IMG/VR virus record: IMGVR_UViG_3300048121_001678
Span: 233,165 to 297,164 of that record
Reading direction: 5' to 3' (one strand)
Length of the DNA: 64,000 bases
DNA from: a virus
Part shown: one piece after another, positions 7,648 through 16,399 of the stretch
How the letters are laid out: each line of letters starts with the position of its first letter
How positions within the stretch are numbered: position 1 is the first letter of the stretch
Notes under the pieces: model-generated
What the model was told of the DNA's origin: nothing
What the model saw: only the letters and a program-made list of their open reading frames with translations
The model's database searches: none
Position numbers and translations under genes: made by a program

Positions 7648-8817
7648 CTATTGTTCTTTTGATGTTATTTTTCCTTTTTCCAAAGTTACACTATAATCCT
7701 GTGGTCCTCTAACTTGGGCATTTTTACCATCCTGACTTATGTAAATTTTAAACTCATTATTAAATGTAGGTTCATCAATAGGATACATATTTATCAGATG
7801 TTCTCTCACATTTGATTGTGTCAATTCACCAATTTCTCCTGTTGCGTTTGAAAACATATCTTTAATCCATGCAATATCACCCCAATTATTGAACCTTGCC
7901 AATGTTGAATACCATAATAACGCACCCAGAGAAGGTCCAAGACTAAATCCACTAATAACGGTGAGTAGTTTTTTCCACATGGGTAGTTTTGACCACCATG
8001 ATGGATTGATTTCATTAACTCTTTTAAGTTCGGTCAATATATCTGGGTCAATTCTTCTAGAAGAAGAAATTGCGTCTGACATTAATTTATTATATTCAGT
8101 ATCTGAAATATCTTTTAGGAATGAACCTTTTTTTCTCGCATTTTTGATGAATTCTTTGAACGCTTTTTCATTTCTTGCAACCATTTCTTTTGTTGTTTTA
8201 GAAACAGCATCAGTAGGTATATTATCAACAACACTTGCACTCTTCAATAGGTCATCGACCGCATTATCTAAATTAGAAATAACGTTTTTATTTATAAAGT
8301 CACTATATTTTGAATCAAATTCAGACTTGAAGTCCCTAACTAATTTTGACTTAATTTCATCAGCACCTTCTAAGTATGGTAATTCATCTAATTTATCTGA
8401 ATAATATTTTATAATCTTATTACGTTGGTCCATAGTGATTTGACCCATGCTATCAACTTTTGCAAATATTTTTGAACCAATCTCATCGAAATTAGAACCA
8501 AAAAACTTACCTGATTTCATAAACTTAACTAAGTCATCCACATTATCAATTGTTGATTTTGATAATATTTCTAATACATCGTCAGAAAGGTTATCAATTC
8601 CATCTGTATCAATTCTTCTGATGACATCATCTATTTGATTATCTGTTAAGTTGAATAACTTAGTTAATGGGTCCAACAAATCATCTGATGTTTTTAGTAC
8701 TTTCTTTACTAAAGGTTTTGGTAACGGTATTGGTTGTTCAACTAATAATTTACTCGATAAACCCATAATTTCATGGATTCGATTAATATCTTCATTAATT
8801 ATTTTTTTATTTTTCAT
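7648..8817 (-). CDS. Unknown protein with class B leader and one membrane segment
   Basis: 389 residues. The leader INEDINRIHEIMGL followed by KLLVEQ matches the class B leaders of the genes at 10100, 49950 and 56456. Residues 30-280 are helical and Asp-rich; one hydrophobic segment lies at about 283-304, followed by an extracytoplasmic or internal tail. TATTTAT lies on the coding strand at 8846-8840, 23 nt before the start. Could be an internal head or injected membrane protein by analogy with T4 internal proteins; function unknown. Confidence 0.78.
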   Translation of the reverse strand: MKNKKIINEDINRIHEIMGLSSKLLVEQPIPLPKPLVKKVLKTSDDLLDPLTKLFNLTDNQIDDVIRRIDTDGIDNLSDDVLEILSKSTIDNVDDLVKFMKSGKFFGSNFDEIGSKIFAKVDSMGQITMDQRNKIIKYYSDKLDELPYLEGADEIKSKLVRDFKSEFDSKYSDFINKNVISNLDNAVDDLLKSASVVDNIPTDAVSKTTKEMVARNEKAFKEFIKNARKKGSFLKDISDTEYNKLMSDAISSSRRIDPDILTELKRVNEINPSWWSKLPMWKKLLTVISGFSLGPSLGALLWYSTLARFNNWGDIAWIKDMFSNATGEIGELTQSNVREHLINMYPIDEPTFNNEFKIYISQDGKNAQVRGPQDYSVTLEKGKITSKEQ

Positions 8818-8864
8818 ATAATTTCTTTAATTACTAATAATAAATAGTTTTATTTATTATAAAT

Positions 8865-10106
8865 TTATAAGTTTGCTAGTTCACTATCCATATTACTTAA
8901 TACTTTATTAATATATTCAACTTTTTCTTCGTCCGTGGTTTCAATCACCTTTCCAATCGAAATTTGTACACTTTCCTTAATTTCTGTTGATTCATTAACC
9001 ATTTGAGATAATAAATCTTTTTGAAACTTTTCTTTTTCTTTTTCAGATAGTTTAACGTATTCTTCAGGTAACTCAACTCTTCTGTAATCCAATCCTTTAA
9101 TTTCGACACCTAAAATTTTACCAATTTGCATAAAAGTGAGGAGTCCACCTCCTAACGCAGCTACTCTCCAAGTTGCTCTCCATGGGAGTAGACCAACTTT
9201 AGTAAAATATAATAACGCACCTATTAATTTCTTACCCGTATATTTTGACAAAGATTTTGAAATTAAACTACTTAGTTTCGAATATGCTTGGACATTTTTA
9301 CCTATCCAATCAGCATTCTTTTCAAGTTCCATACTAAGCTTTCTTTCCATTGGTGATAAATCTAAACCCTTTGATACTTTATTTAAAAAGGTTTTAAGTG
9401 CACCAGATGTGAACTTTTTTACAAAAGGAATTTTATTCAATAACATACCACCAGGTATAACTGCAAACGCAGCACCAATACCTGCCGATTCATAATCCTT
9501 CTCTTTAACATATAATGCGATATCCGCAGCTTCTAAAACACCGGCAATAGCAAGACCACCGATTCCACCTGTTGCCACAGTAACGATAAGTGCACCTATA
9601 GGTAATACCCAATGCCAAAAATCTTCAGGTAATGGAGGTGATGTTTGACGCTCTTCCCAATCTTCTAAATCTGATTTATAAACCTTCATTAATAGACCCT
9701 TACCTTTAATACCTTTACAAGATGTCCTATATTGGGAACAACTACATATTTTATTATCCTTACAAAGTCTTTTTAATCGTGGAGATGTGTACGTTACAAA
9801 GTAATCTAATTTATTCATCATCACCTTCTTGTCATATGATGACATATTTGATGAGTATACAATGTCTTGGTGAGATGGAGGACTAGGTTTATTTTTACCT
9901 GTGTAGTTTAACATTAATCCAGGTGGTATTGACTTTCCATCAGGCATCAAACCTAAATACTGAGGGTCAACTCTAGTGTTATCTGACTGCATAGTCCTAT
10001 CAGGAATATTAAACTGCTGTTCCTGAATATTCTCATTAAGGGTTTTAGACGAATCGTAATTCATCTTTAATAATATATCTTTTAATATTTGTTCATTATC
10101 TACCAT
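8865..10106 (-). CDS. Unknown Cys-containing protein with glycine-rich hydrophobic segments
   Basis: 413 residues. The N-terminus contains LNENIQE before Q, a possible leader cut site at residue 28. A C-x5-C-S-C-x5-C cluster (residues 115-130) could bind a metal or form disulfides. Two hydrophobic regions follow (about 163-200 with ATGGIGGLAIAG, and about 293-332), giving at least two membrane or membrane-perturbing segments. Its start overlaps the end of the gene at 10100 by 7 nt. Candidate injected or pore-forming virion protein; no homologue recognised. Confidence 0.75.
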   Translation of the reverse strand: MVDNEQILKDILLKMNYDSSKTLNENIQEQQFNIPDRTMQSDNTRVDPQYLGLMPDGKSIPPGLMLNYTGKNKPSPPSHQDIVYSSNMSSYDKKVMMNKLDYFVTYTSPRLKRLCKDNKICSCSQYRTSCKGIKGKGLLMKVYKSDLEDWEERQTSPPLPEDFWHWVLPIGALIVTVATGGIGGLAIAGVLEAADIALYVKEKDYESAGIGAAFAVIPGGMLLNKIPFVKKFTSGALKTFLNKVSKGLDLSPMERKLSMELEKNADWIGKNVQAYSKLSSLISKSLSKYTGKKLIGALLYFTKVGLLPWRATWRVAALGGGLLTFMQIGKILGVEIKGLDYRRVELPEEYVKLSEKEKEKFQKDLLSQMVNESTEIKESVQISIGKVIETTDEEKVEYINKVLSNMDSELANL

Positions 10107-10393
10107 AATGGGTTTCCTTTGCCTCTATTTATTCCTGAGTCCCATTTAGACGTACCGTCAATTGGATTGGCTTTACCTCTTGTTAATCCTGTTTCCCATG
10201 TTGTCATTGATGGTCCTGATGGTGCTGGTTCTCCATCATCTTGCTCATCAATTTCACCTTCAGTTTCATCATCAGGATAACAATCACATCCATCGTCATA
10301 ACCTTCAGGACCTTTATACATTGGACTATTAGGTTCTTCATCGATACCCATGACTTCCTTAATACGTGAAATATCTTCTTTTAATAACCCCAT
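10100..10393 (-). CDS. Small acidic protein with class B leader and duplicated W-x-x-G motif
   Basis: 97 residues. It starts MGLLKEDISRIKEVMGIDEE, the class B leader. The middle is strongly acidic with a C-D-C-Y pair. The C-terminus holds two copies of a short unit, TTWETGLTRGKANP and SKWDSGINRGKGNP. First gene of the leftward operon that runs to 5660; TATTTAT lies on the coding strand at 10416-10410, 17 nt upstream. Confidence 0.78.
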   Translation of the reverse strand: MGLLKEDISRIKEVMGIDEEPNSPMYKGPEGYDDGCDCYPDDETEGEIDEQDDGEPAPSGPSMTTWETGLTRGKANPIDGTSKWDSGINRGKGNPLW

Positions 10394-10453
10394 TAGGAAA
10401 CATTTCTATATAAATAGTTAGTTTTATTAAAAAATAGTTTGTATATTCGTTTT

Positions 10454-10711
10454 ATGAAGAACAAATATAACATTAATGAATCGGTTTATGATTGCAAAAC
10501 TAAAGAAGTGAAAACCATTAAGGATTTTGAATTTTTTGAATCTATGGTTTTATATTACTTTGATGGAGGTGGGGCATCTCCAGAGTCAAAATTATTATCA
10601 CCAATTTTCATGGAGTTTATGAATGTCGTAAACACGTCAATGGAAGAAAAAGAAAAAGAAATTGATAACGTATTAAAAAATATAACTAACGAACTAAACG
10701 AATTAGTCTAA
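10454..10711 (+). CDS. Unknown small acidic protein
   Basis: 85 residues from the second in-frame ATG, chosen because the upstream one lies inside an AT-rich promoter-like stretch. It has an amphipathic C-terminal helix rich in Glu/Lys. It overlaps the lipoprotein start by one base (TAATG), so they probably form a two-gene unit. No family recognised. Confidence 0.65.
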   Translation: MKNKYNINESVYDCKTKEVKTIKDFEFFESMVLYYFDGGGASPESKLLSPIFMEFMNVVNTSMEEKEKEIDNVLKNITNELNELV

Positions 10712-11217
10712 TGAAGAAATTACTATATCTATTACCCTTATTATTATTTGGTTGCGAAAAGTCGTACCCTACTTATCCAAACTTAGATGGGGAGTACGTA
10801 ATTGACCACGTAATTGTATTAACTGAAGACCAAGTATACGGATGGAGAGAGGACACTGTGTACCATTATGGTAGTTTTAATCTATTTGAACCTCAAACAC
10901 CGTTGGATACATTCTTAGTAGGTGTAACACGTTTTAAGGTAACCGACAATAATAGAACGTTCTATTGGAATAAAGACACCACAGTATTTGGTAATCCGTG
11001 GTCGTCAAGGGCGGAATGTACGGTACGTCAAGATATTTTATCAGGTCAATGGGATGTAATGTCAGTTCATTTCTTTAACACTAACACGGTAAGTAGGGTA
11101 TATGAAATATCATATGTGGGCATTGATGAGTTTTCTGTGTGGCAAACACAATACCCCTACAAGGCGGAAGGACCACAACATAAAATAAGGTACCACTTCA
11201 AAGAAGTAGGACCATAA
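10711..11217 (+). CDS. Predicted lipoprotein
   Basis: 168 residues. MKKLLYLLPLLLFGC is a classic type II signal with the lipobox L-F-G-C, so the mature protein should be lipid-anchored at Cys15. The remainder is beta-rich and aromatic with a single further cysteine. Phage lipoproteins of this size often act in superinfection exclusion, but nothing in the sequence proves that here. A terminator follows the stop. Confidence 0.85.
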   Translation: MKKLLYLLPLLLFGCEKSYPTYPNLDGEYVIDHVIVLTEDQVYGWREDTVYHYGSFNLFEPQTPLDTFLVGVTRFKVTDNNRTFYWNKDTTVFGNPWSSRAECTVRQDILSGQWDVMSVHFFNTNTVSRVYEISYVGIDEFSVWQTQYPYKAEGPQHKIRYHFKEVGP

Positions 11218-11219
11218 TA

Positions 11220-11250
11220 AAAGGAGGTGAAAACCTCCTTTTATTTTTTT
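11220..11250. terminator. Bidirectional terminator
   Basis: AAAGGAGGT / ACCTCCTTT stem with a GAAA-type loop and flanking T and A runs between convergent genes. The T tail overlaps the stop region of the leftward gene at 11241. Confidence 0.85.
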
Positions 11251-11708
11251 AACATTTGTTGTATTGTTTCGATATTTTGAATGAACTTCTCAGGATTATC
11301 TTTAACCCATTGTTTTACACTTTCAGGTAGGTGAGATTTCTCCACTTCCTCCATCATCACTATTTTCATCGTTTTTCCCTGACTCTCCGACTCCACCATA
11401 ACGTCACCAAAAGCACCGTATAACTTTCTTCTTAATGTTGGTACTCCACTTTCAAAGGTTATATTGTAACCATTTTTTTTAGCCCATTGGCTTAATTGTT
11501 TCGTATCAAGAATATTATTTTTTTTAAAGGGGAAGTTTTTAATTAACCTTTCAGGGTCACCTTTAACACCAAATATCTTTAAAGATGGACTAACAACTAC
11601 GGTAATACTATTCTCATCAAAACCAAAAAATGTTGGTTTCGACAATTTAATTCTACCAAGTAGTTTAACCAATAAATCATTTATATTGTCCATACTAATA
11701 AATATCAT
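11241..11708 (-). CDS. Unknown protein
   Basis: 155 residues. Contains an FGFDENSITVVVSPSLKIFGVKGDP beta region and a C-terminal helical tail (PESVKQWVKDNPEKFIQNIE). No recognised family. Start taken at 11708, which overlaps the preceding stop by one base; Met6 at 11693 is an alternative. Confidence 0.65.
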   Translation of the reverse strand: MIFISMDNINDLLVKLLGRIKLSKPTFFGFDENSITVVVSPSLKIFGVKGDPERLIKNFPFKKNNILDTKQLSQWAKKNGYNITFESGVPTLRRKLYGAFGDVMVESESQGKTMKIVMMEEVEKSHLPESVKQWVKDNPEKFIQNIETIQQMLKK

Positions 11709-12013
11709 TAAAGATATTCTTCACCAGGTAAATTTCCTTCAACTAAATAATATTCGTTAATAAAAGACAATAATTCATCCTCATCTATATAAAACTCATC
11801 CTCATCGTAATCTACTCCCCATTCATCATCTTCAAAATCATCTGAAAACTCACCAAAGTCTATAGAGTCATCATAACCATACTCTTTAAGTTTTTCATAT
11901 TCTATTGTATCTGTTCTCATTTTATCATAATCATCTCCAAGACATTTGAACTCAACTCTAATGACGTTAGACTCTTTACTTATAAAATGTGATATTATTT
12001 CAACTATTTCCAT
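11708..12013 (-). CDS. Unknown strongly acidic protein
   Basis: 101 residues with an extremely acidic centre (FSDDFEDDEWGVDYDEDEFY). Such acidic phage proteins sometimes mimic DNA or act as anti-restriction factors; this is only a possibility. Coupled to the downstream gene at 11241 by a one-base overlap. Confidence 0.65.
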   Translation of the reverse strand: MEIVEIISHFISKESNVIRVEFKCLGDDYDKMRTDTIEYEKLKEYGYDDSIDFGEFSDDFEDDEWGVDYDEDEFYIDEDELLSFINEYYLVEGNLPGEEYL

Positions 12014-12061
12014 TTCTATTTTCTAAAATTTGTTTTATCCTTTATATAAAATATATCAAAA

Positions 12062-12379
12062 ATGAATAAAAACCAATTAATTATTGAAGACTATGATATT
12101 TTCGATACTGAATTATCTGTATATTTCTCAGTTAATCAAGAGTTAGACGTTAGAGAAGGTATAATAGATATCGATGAATTAGATACATGGCTTGAAAGTA
12201 TGGGACATTATGAGATGTCTGAAGATTGTTGGGATTATGCTACTGAATCACATTACACCAAAGATTGGACTATAGATTTTTATGAATATAAATCAGAGTT
12301 TTTAAGTGTCGACGACATAGTTGAGTTTACACATGATTATTATAAAGATAAAGCATTACCAAATTTTGTGGAAGAATGA
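12062..12379 (+). CDS. Unknown acidic protein
   Basis: 105 residues, acidic and aromatic-rich (LDTWLESMGHYEMSEDCWDYA). Composition resembles the divergently oriented neighbour at 11708, but I see no convincing alignment. Its stop overlaps the RmlC-like gene start by 4 nt (ATGA). Confidence 0.65.
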   Translation: MNKNQLIIEDYDIFDTELSVYFSVNQELDVREGIIDIDELDTWLESMGHYEMSEDCWDYATESHYTKDWTIDFYEYKSEFLSVDDIVEFTHDYYKDKALPNFVEE

Positions 12380-13014
12380 AAATACTATCAACGTCATTAG
12401 ATAACGTATATTTAATTGAAGAATCCGTACATAAAGATAATCGAGGATATTTTATGGAGACTTGGAATGAAATGGGATACTCATCAAAGAATCTTATTAA
12501 TGATTTATCCGTCGAATGGGCAGTAAAAGATGATGGGACAATGAATTCAACCTATTTTGTACAGGACAACCTATCCGTATCACATAAGGGTGTTTTTAGA
12601 GGACTTCATTACCAAACTGACATAAACGGACAAGCAAAACTAGTGAGGGTCCTGAAGGGGTCTGTAGTGGACTTTGTGGTGGATTTACGTGAGATGTCAG
12701 ACACCTATGGTAAGTTCGAGTATTTCGAATTAAATGATACGAATAATCTATCATTATTTGTACCACCGTACTATGCACATGGTTTCTTATCACTGAAAGA
12801 CGATACTATATTCACATATAAATGTGGTAATTACTATAATAAAAATTCAGAAGGTAGTATTGTTTATTCTGACCCAATCATTAGACACGTAAATGACTAT
12901 AGTCAAACAATAAAAGACGTAATTGATTTCTATCACCCTTGTGAAAGTGAAGATGATTTATTACTTTCGTATAAAGATAAACACGCACCTAAATTCTTAA
13001 AACGTAAATATTAA
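12376..13014 (+). CDS. rmlC: dTDP-4-dehydrorhamnose 3,5-epimerase-like (RmlC)
   Basis: 212 residues, slightly longer than typical RmlC (about 180). The cupin signatures are present: HKDNRGYFMETWNE, NLSVSHKGVFRGLHYQ (catalytic His in G-L-H-Y-Q), VLKGSVVDFVVDLR and FVPPYYAHGFLSL. The enzyme converts dTDP-4-keto-6-deoxyglucose to the L-configured keto sugar in rhamnose or related deoxysugar synthesis. A phage copy probably alters host or virion glycans together with the GT25 and the 19-27 kb block. Substrate could be another 4-keto sugar. Confidence 0.9.
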   Translation: MKILSTSLDNVYLIEESVHKDNRGYFMETWNEMGYSSKNLINDLSVEWAVKDDGTMNSTYFVQDNLSVSHKGVFRGLHYQTDINGQAKLVRVLKGSVVDFVVDLREMSDTYGKFEYFELNDTNNLSLFVPPYYAHGFLSLKDDTIFTYKCGNYYNKNSEGSIVYSDPIIRHVNDYSQTIKDVIDFYHPCESEDDLLLSYKDKHAPKFLKRKY

Positions 13015-13015
13015 T

Positions 13016-13207
13016 ATGGAAATTATTAAAAACATGGAAGCCCTGAATAAGGCAAGGAACATTGTACATTCTTGTGACACGTACAAACAACTAGATGTTG
13101 CTCAAAGATTCTGTGAGTTATATTATGAAGTCTTTAATGACCGAGTAAATTACGAACGACTACTTCGCGACATTACAATTCGTAGAACTGAATTGACTAT
13201 GGAATAA
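13016..13207 (+). CDS. Unknown small helical protein
   Basis: 63 residues. Starts one base after the RmlC stop and ends before a terminator, so it is the last gene of the 12062-13207 transcript. Contains a VAQRFCELYYEVF helix. No family recognised. Confidence 0.6.
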   Translation: MEIIKNMEALNKARNIVHSCDTYKQLDVAQRFCELYYEVFNDRVNYERLLRDITIRRTELTME

Positions 13208-13214
13208 TAAAAAA

Positions 13215-13240
13215 CCCCTCGATTGAGGGGTTTTCTTTTT
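13215..13240. terminator. Bidirectional terminator
   Basis: CCCCTC / GAGGGG stem with a GATT loop, preceded by six A and followed by T-rich sequence; it separates convergent genes. Confidence 0.88.
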
Positions 13241-13241
13241 T

Positions 13242-13778
13242 TTAGTTAAATTTATTAAACCGATTAAAGTTCTCTAAGATTGTATCTCTTTCGGTTTTGA
13301 ATGCTTCGTGGAGGTCCTCATCGATTTCCTCATACATTCCACATTGTTCTGAACATTCACCTTCTCTCATTTCTGAACCACATTGTTCACACATTTCTTT
13401 TTCGTCTAACTTGTGGTCGTGACCTTCACACTCACAATCTTCAACAGGACTATCACATGAAGGACAAGTTTCACCTTCACCCATAACCATCTCACCATCC
13501 TCAGGACCGTCAGATACAAAGTCATAAGCCGGTTCAACATTAGAAACGTCCATATCAGGAGCATCAATAACTGCTTGTTCCTGTAGGTTGTTATCGTACA
13601 CCTTAACTTCACCAGTATTAGTAATCTGAAGACCGTTTTTATCCTGTGCCAAATCCTCAACCGTCAACGGTGTTTGATTTGATGGAACATTCCCAGTGGC
13701 GTAACCATCATAGAAACTTCTATGTGTATTGAGGATAGATGCTCTTTCCTCGTCTGATATCATTGAATAACCTCTCAT
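13242..13778 (-). CDS. Unknown protein with class C leader and Cys-knuckle repeats
   Basis: 178 residues, acidic. The leader ISDEERASILNTH resembles ISEEEKNRIREQH of the gene at 55617. It carries C-P-S-C...C-E-C then C-E-Q-C-G-S-E-M-R-E-G-E-C-S-E-Q-C-G, almost the same Cys unit as in 55617, so the two are paralogous. Probably zinc-binding. Met6 is an alternative start. TATTTAT lies on the coding strand at 13800-13794, 16 nt upstream. Confidence 0.78.
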   Translation of the reverse strand: MRGYSMISDEERASILNTHRSFYDGYATGNVPSNQTPLTVEDLAQDKNGLQITNTGEVKVYDNNLQEQAVIDAPDMDVSNVEPAYDFVSDGPEDGEMVMGEGETCPSCDSPVEDCECEGHDHKLDEKEMCEQCGSEMREGECSEQCGMYEEIDEDLHEAFKTERDTILENFNRFNKFN

Positions 13779-13803
13779 AATTGTATTTTTATTATAAATA
13801 GTA

Positions 13804-13835
13804 TTTGAAAGTGAAATATCTTTTTATTATCTTTA
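13804..13835 (+). promoter_or_regulatory. Bacteroidota-type promoter
   Basis: TTTG at 13804-13807, 20-nt spacer, TATCTTTA at 13828-13835, ending 14 nt before the ATG at 13850. This supports the shorter start. Confidence 0.65.
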
Positions 13836-13849
13836 CAAAAAAGATTTAT

Positions 13850-14122
13850 ATGGAAATAGTAGATATTGATTTGGATAACATACATGAAATGGCTGAAGGG
13901 GCGATAATCTTAGATGGTTTAGATAATGCGATAATAGGGATAACTGAAGAGTTCGGTATGGAACCCAGAATCCTTTACTCGGTTAATAAGATTTTAGATA
14001 TATTATCTAACGATGGTATGACTAATCGTGAAGAAGCGTTAGAGTATTATTATTACAATATAGTTGGGGGTTATTTTGGGGAGAGAAACCCAATCTTTTT
14101 GTCTGACCATTTGGTATATTAA
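13850..14122 (+). CDS. Conserved phage-type hypothetical protein
   Basis: 90 residues from ATG 13850; an upstream ATG at 13805 would lie inside the promoter. The pattern AIIGITEEFG, then ILYSVNKILDIL, GMTNREEALEYYYYNIVGGYFGE and NPIF matches a small family I recall in many tailed phages of unknown function. Confidence 0.8.
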   Translation: MEIVDIDLDNIHEMAEGAIILDGLDNAIIGITEEFGMEPRILYSVNKILDILSNDGMTNREEALEYYYYNIVGGYFGERNPIFLSDHLVY

Positions 14123-14141
14123 AACATAACCGTTATATTTG
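14110..14141 (+). promoter_or_regulatory. Bacteroidota-type promoter
   Basis: TTTG at 14110-14113, 20-nt spacer, TATATTTG at 14134-14141, 23 nt before the start at 14165. The -33 box lies in the end of the preceding gene. Confidence 0.75.
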
Positions 14142-14164
14142 TTTAACATTAAAAAATAAAATAT

Positions 14165-14551
14165 ATGCCATACATAAATCCATATGAGTTACCAACACAA
14201 TACAAAGAACACAAAGAACTCGGACGATTGATTCGTAAACAAAGATTCAATGTGACTGAGTATGATAATGCTACTAATTTGGATTTTCGTATAACATATA
14301 TCAAAATGTCTGATTACTACAGAGACATAGAAGTGAATGTAAAGGTTTCAGGAACTCTATATCAATGGGGATACTGGGGACGACAGACAAATTCAGGAGG
14401 TAGACGCATTACTGGAATGGTAAATCCACGTAGTCGTAATAGCGACATCCGTTCTGCAATCCAAAAAGAAATTCGTGACTTTTTTAAGTTATTTGGGGTT
14501 GAGAAATATCGTGTTAATATAAAGAAAGTTACAGTAGCAGAGTCTATTTAA
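14165..14551 (+). CDS. Unknown basic protein
   Basis: 128 residues, rich in Arg and Tyr (WGYWGRQTNSGGRRITG), with own promoter. Nucleic-acid binding is possible from the charge. No family recognised. Converges on the gene at 14553 with one base between stops. Confidence 0.65.
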   Translation: MPYINPYELPTQYKEHKELGRLIRKQRFNVTEYDNATNLDFRITYIKMSDYYRDIEVNVKVSGTLYQWGYWGRQTNSGGRRITGMVNPRSRNSDIRSAIQKEIRDFFKLFGVEKYRVNIKKVTVAESI

Positions 14552-14552
14552 T

Positions 14553-15143
14553 CTACTTCATCATAATGAAGGCTCGAAGAGCTTGTTTGGCTAATAACTT
14601 AACCTCACGGTTCATGTTTTCCAAACTTGGCTCTTTACCCTTTCGTTCTAAGGATTCGATAGATAGACGAATCATTGCATGTTTGGCGTCATCCGCAGCA
14701 TCATATAACTCCACATACTTATCCTCATCATAATTTTCATATTGATTAAACTGAATATAACGTCTAAGATAATCTGAACCTGAATAAATAAAGTGGGTAG
14801 ATTCCAACATATTCATTACACCTGACATTCTTAATTTCTCGAAGAAGTCATACAAGATTTTGTTCTCACGACCCAATACATCTGAAACCGCTTGCCATTC
14901 AGTCCAATGGTGATTACCACCTTCATTTAGTCTTTCACCCTCATCTAACAACCATAAATCCTCAGCAGATACAATTGAAAGGTTGCGACCATTTTCCCAA
15001 TCAACAGATATTAATAGGTCATCTTTTTCAAATGGGTCTTCCTGAACTCTGGTGACAACACCTTTAGTACCTGGTGTCATACCTTGTTCGTCTTTCATAT
15101 AGACCAACACTATTTTATCACCTTCTTTAACTTTAGGATTCAT
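14553..15143 (-). CDS. DUF4314-like N-terminal domain protein
   Basis: 196 residues. Residues 1-65 (EGDKIVLVYMKDEQGMTPGT, KGVVTRV, ISVDWENGR, LSIVSAEDLW) follow the DUF4314-type SH3-like barrel pattern found in phage and plasmid proteins. The C-terminal 120 residues are helical. Function unknown. TATTTAT lies on the coding strand at 15169-15163, 20 nt upstream. Confidence 0.75.
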   Translation of the reverse strand: MNPKVKEGDKIVLVYMKDEQGMTPGTKGVVTRVQEDPFEKDDLLISVDWENGRNLSIVSAEDLWLLDEGERLNEGGNHHWTEWQAVSDVLGRENKILYDFFEKLRMSGVMNMLESTHFIYSGSDYLRRYIQFNQYENYDEDKYVELYDAADDAKHAMIRLSIESLERKGKEPSLENMNREVKLLAKQALRAFIMMK

Positions 15144-15203
15144 AATAATTTATTGTTTTAGTATAAATACTATTAATTATATATTTATTCTAAAAGAGTT
15201 TAC

Positions 15204-15878
15204 ATGCAATACATAATAACAGAAGAACAACATCAATTAATCCTTACAGAAGGTTTTAAAGATGCTGTAGAAAATCGTTTAAAAAATGCGTACAACTTTA
15301 CTAAAGATATCATAGCTAAAACTAAAGAACAATTTGGTAATAGTTTTAGATTTGCACTTACATATGGTGCCGGTATCGGAGCATTGGCACCCGCAATTGA
15401 TGAATACTTAAGAGGTTCATTTAGTGGATTAGACGACTCCCAAATTGCAAGTCTTATAATGTCAGCAATCTCTATAGTGTTTTTCAATACTAAGGATTAT
15501 TTGGACATATATAAAAAAATGAAAAAAGATGGTCTTATAGATGAATTAGGGTCAGCAGTATCATTCACTGAAAAATTAAAGTCTCGCGTATCAAAAATTT
15601 TAGACGTTTTAGGTATCGCCACTTATCAAGCATTGGATGTCGTTTCATTTTCGTTCTTATTACCTATTTTACCAGCAATTATTAAAATGTTAAGTGACAC
15701 AGATTTAGATATGGTGGCACTTAAAGGTTTACTTAATTCTTCGTTTATTACTGTAAGTGCAATAACCCTTCAAAAGATTATCGGGAAATTAAGCGAAAAA
15801 ATTTCACCCAAAAACTCTTCTGATGATGTAAGTGAACCTGAGGGTGAATTCCAATCTCCTGAGTCAGATATTGTTTAA
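15204..15878 (+). CDS. Multispanning membrane protein with a leader
   Basis: 224 residues. MQYIITEEQHQLILTE is followed by G, an exact hydrophobic-x-Glu/Gly site like those cut by T4 prohead protease. At least three or four hydrophobic segments follow (about 49-70, 80-100, 140-160, 172-195). TATTTAT (15182-15188) lies 15 nt before the start. I infer a virion-packaged, possibly injected membrane protein. The last 100 bases overlap the convergent gene at 15778. Confidence 0.75.
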   Translation: MQYIITEEQHQLILTEGFKDAVENRLKNAYNFTKDIIAKTKEQFGNSFRFALTYGAGIGALAPAIDEYLRGSFSGLDDSQIASLIMSAISIVFFNTKDYLDIYKKMKKDGLIDELGSAVSFTEKLKSRVSKILDVLGIATYQALDVVSFSFLLPILPAIIKMLSDTDLDMVALKGLLNSSFITVSAITLQKIIGKLSEKISPKNSSDDVSEPEGEFQSPESDIV

Positions 15879-16074
15879 GAGATTCTTGAGCTTCCTCTAA
15901 AGTGTTGTTTTGTTGGTATTTATGTGGGATTTTACCTGTCTTATATTTCTTTCTTAAAACGTAAGATATATCCCTTTTCTTAATTAGGAAAAGTCTATTA
16001 CCTTTACTATCCGATGATTCTTCAATTCTAAATTGTTTAAGGATAAATTCTGGAAATTCATTAAATGATACCAT
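15778..16074 (-). CDS. Unknown basic protein, tail-to-tail overlap
   Basis: 98 residues. The N-terminal 75 residues look like a genuine folded basic protein (FLIKKRDISYVLRKKYKTGKIP). The last 33 codons are antisense to the 3' end of the gene at 15204, an unusually long convergent overlap that makes the exact C-terminus less certain. Confidence 0.6.
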   Translation of the reverse strand: MVSFNEFPEFILKQFRIEESSDSKGNRLFLIKKRDISYVLRKKYKTGKIPHKYQQNNTLEEAQESLKQYLTQEIGIHPQVHLHHQKSFWVKFFRLISR

Positions 16075-16075
16075 A

Positions 16076-16399
16076 TTAAATAAATTCGAAATCTTTTCTT
16101 ACTTCATAGTAATGTACACCCATTGAGTAATAAAGTAGTTTTACCTTACCTTTGTCTCTCTCCTTACCAACTTGTACCCTTTTATCGTGTTCATCTAACT
16201 TGAGTCCAATAATTTTATACCCATGACTAGCCAAACTTGATGGGTGTGAGTGTACAACTATCACATCAGGTTTTGTATGGTCAACTATACTTTTAATAAT
16301 TTGAGTTTTCGTACCACCATATTTTAACCCATATGATTTTGCCAGTATTTTTAACTCCTGTAGTGACTTACCCTTTAAATCTTCCTTATTTACTTCCAT
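16076..16399 (-). CDS. SAP-like domain protein
   Basis: 107 residues from ATG 16397-16399. Residues 7-35 (LKGKSLQELKILAKSYGL, then YGGTKTQIIKSI) resemble the SAP helix-extended-helix motif that binds DNA or RNA. Residues 37-75 contain VIVVHSHPSSLASHGYKIIG, a beta-alpha element. Overlaps the membrane gene at 16390 by 10 nt and may be coupled to it. Confidence 0.7.
   Translation of the reverse strand: MEVNKEDLKGKSLQELKILAKSYGLKYGGTKTQIIKSIVDHTKPDVIVVHSHPSSLASHGYKIIGLKLDEHDKRVQVGKERDKGKVKLLYYSMGVHYYEVRKDFEFI

Noticed and set aside
7889-8404. 171-codon rightward ORF
   Set aside because: Antisense to the leader protein at 7648 with no motif of its own.
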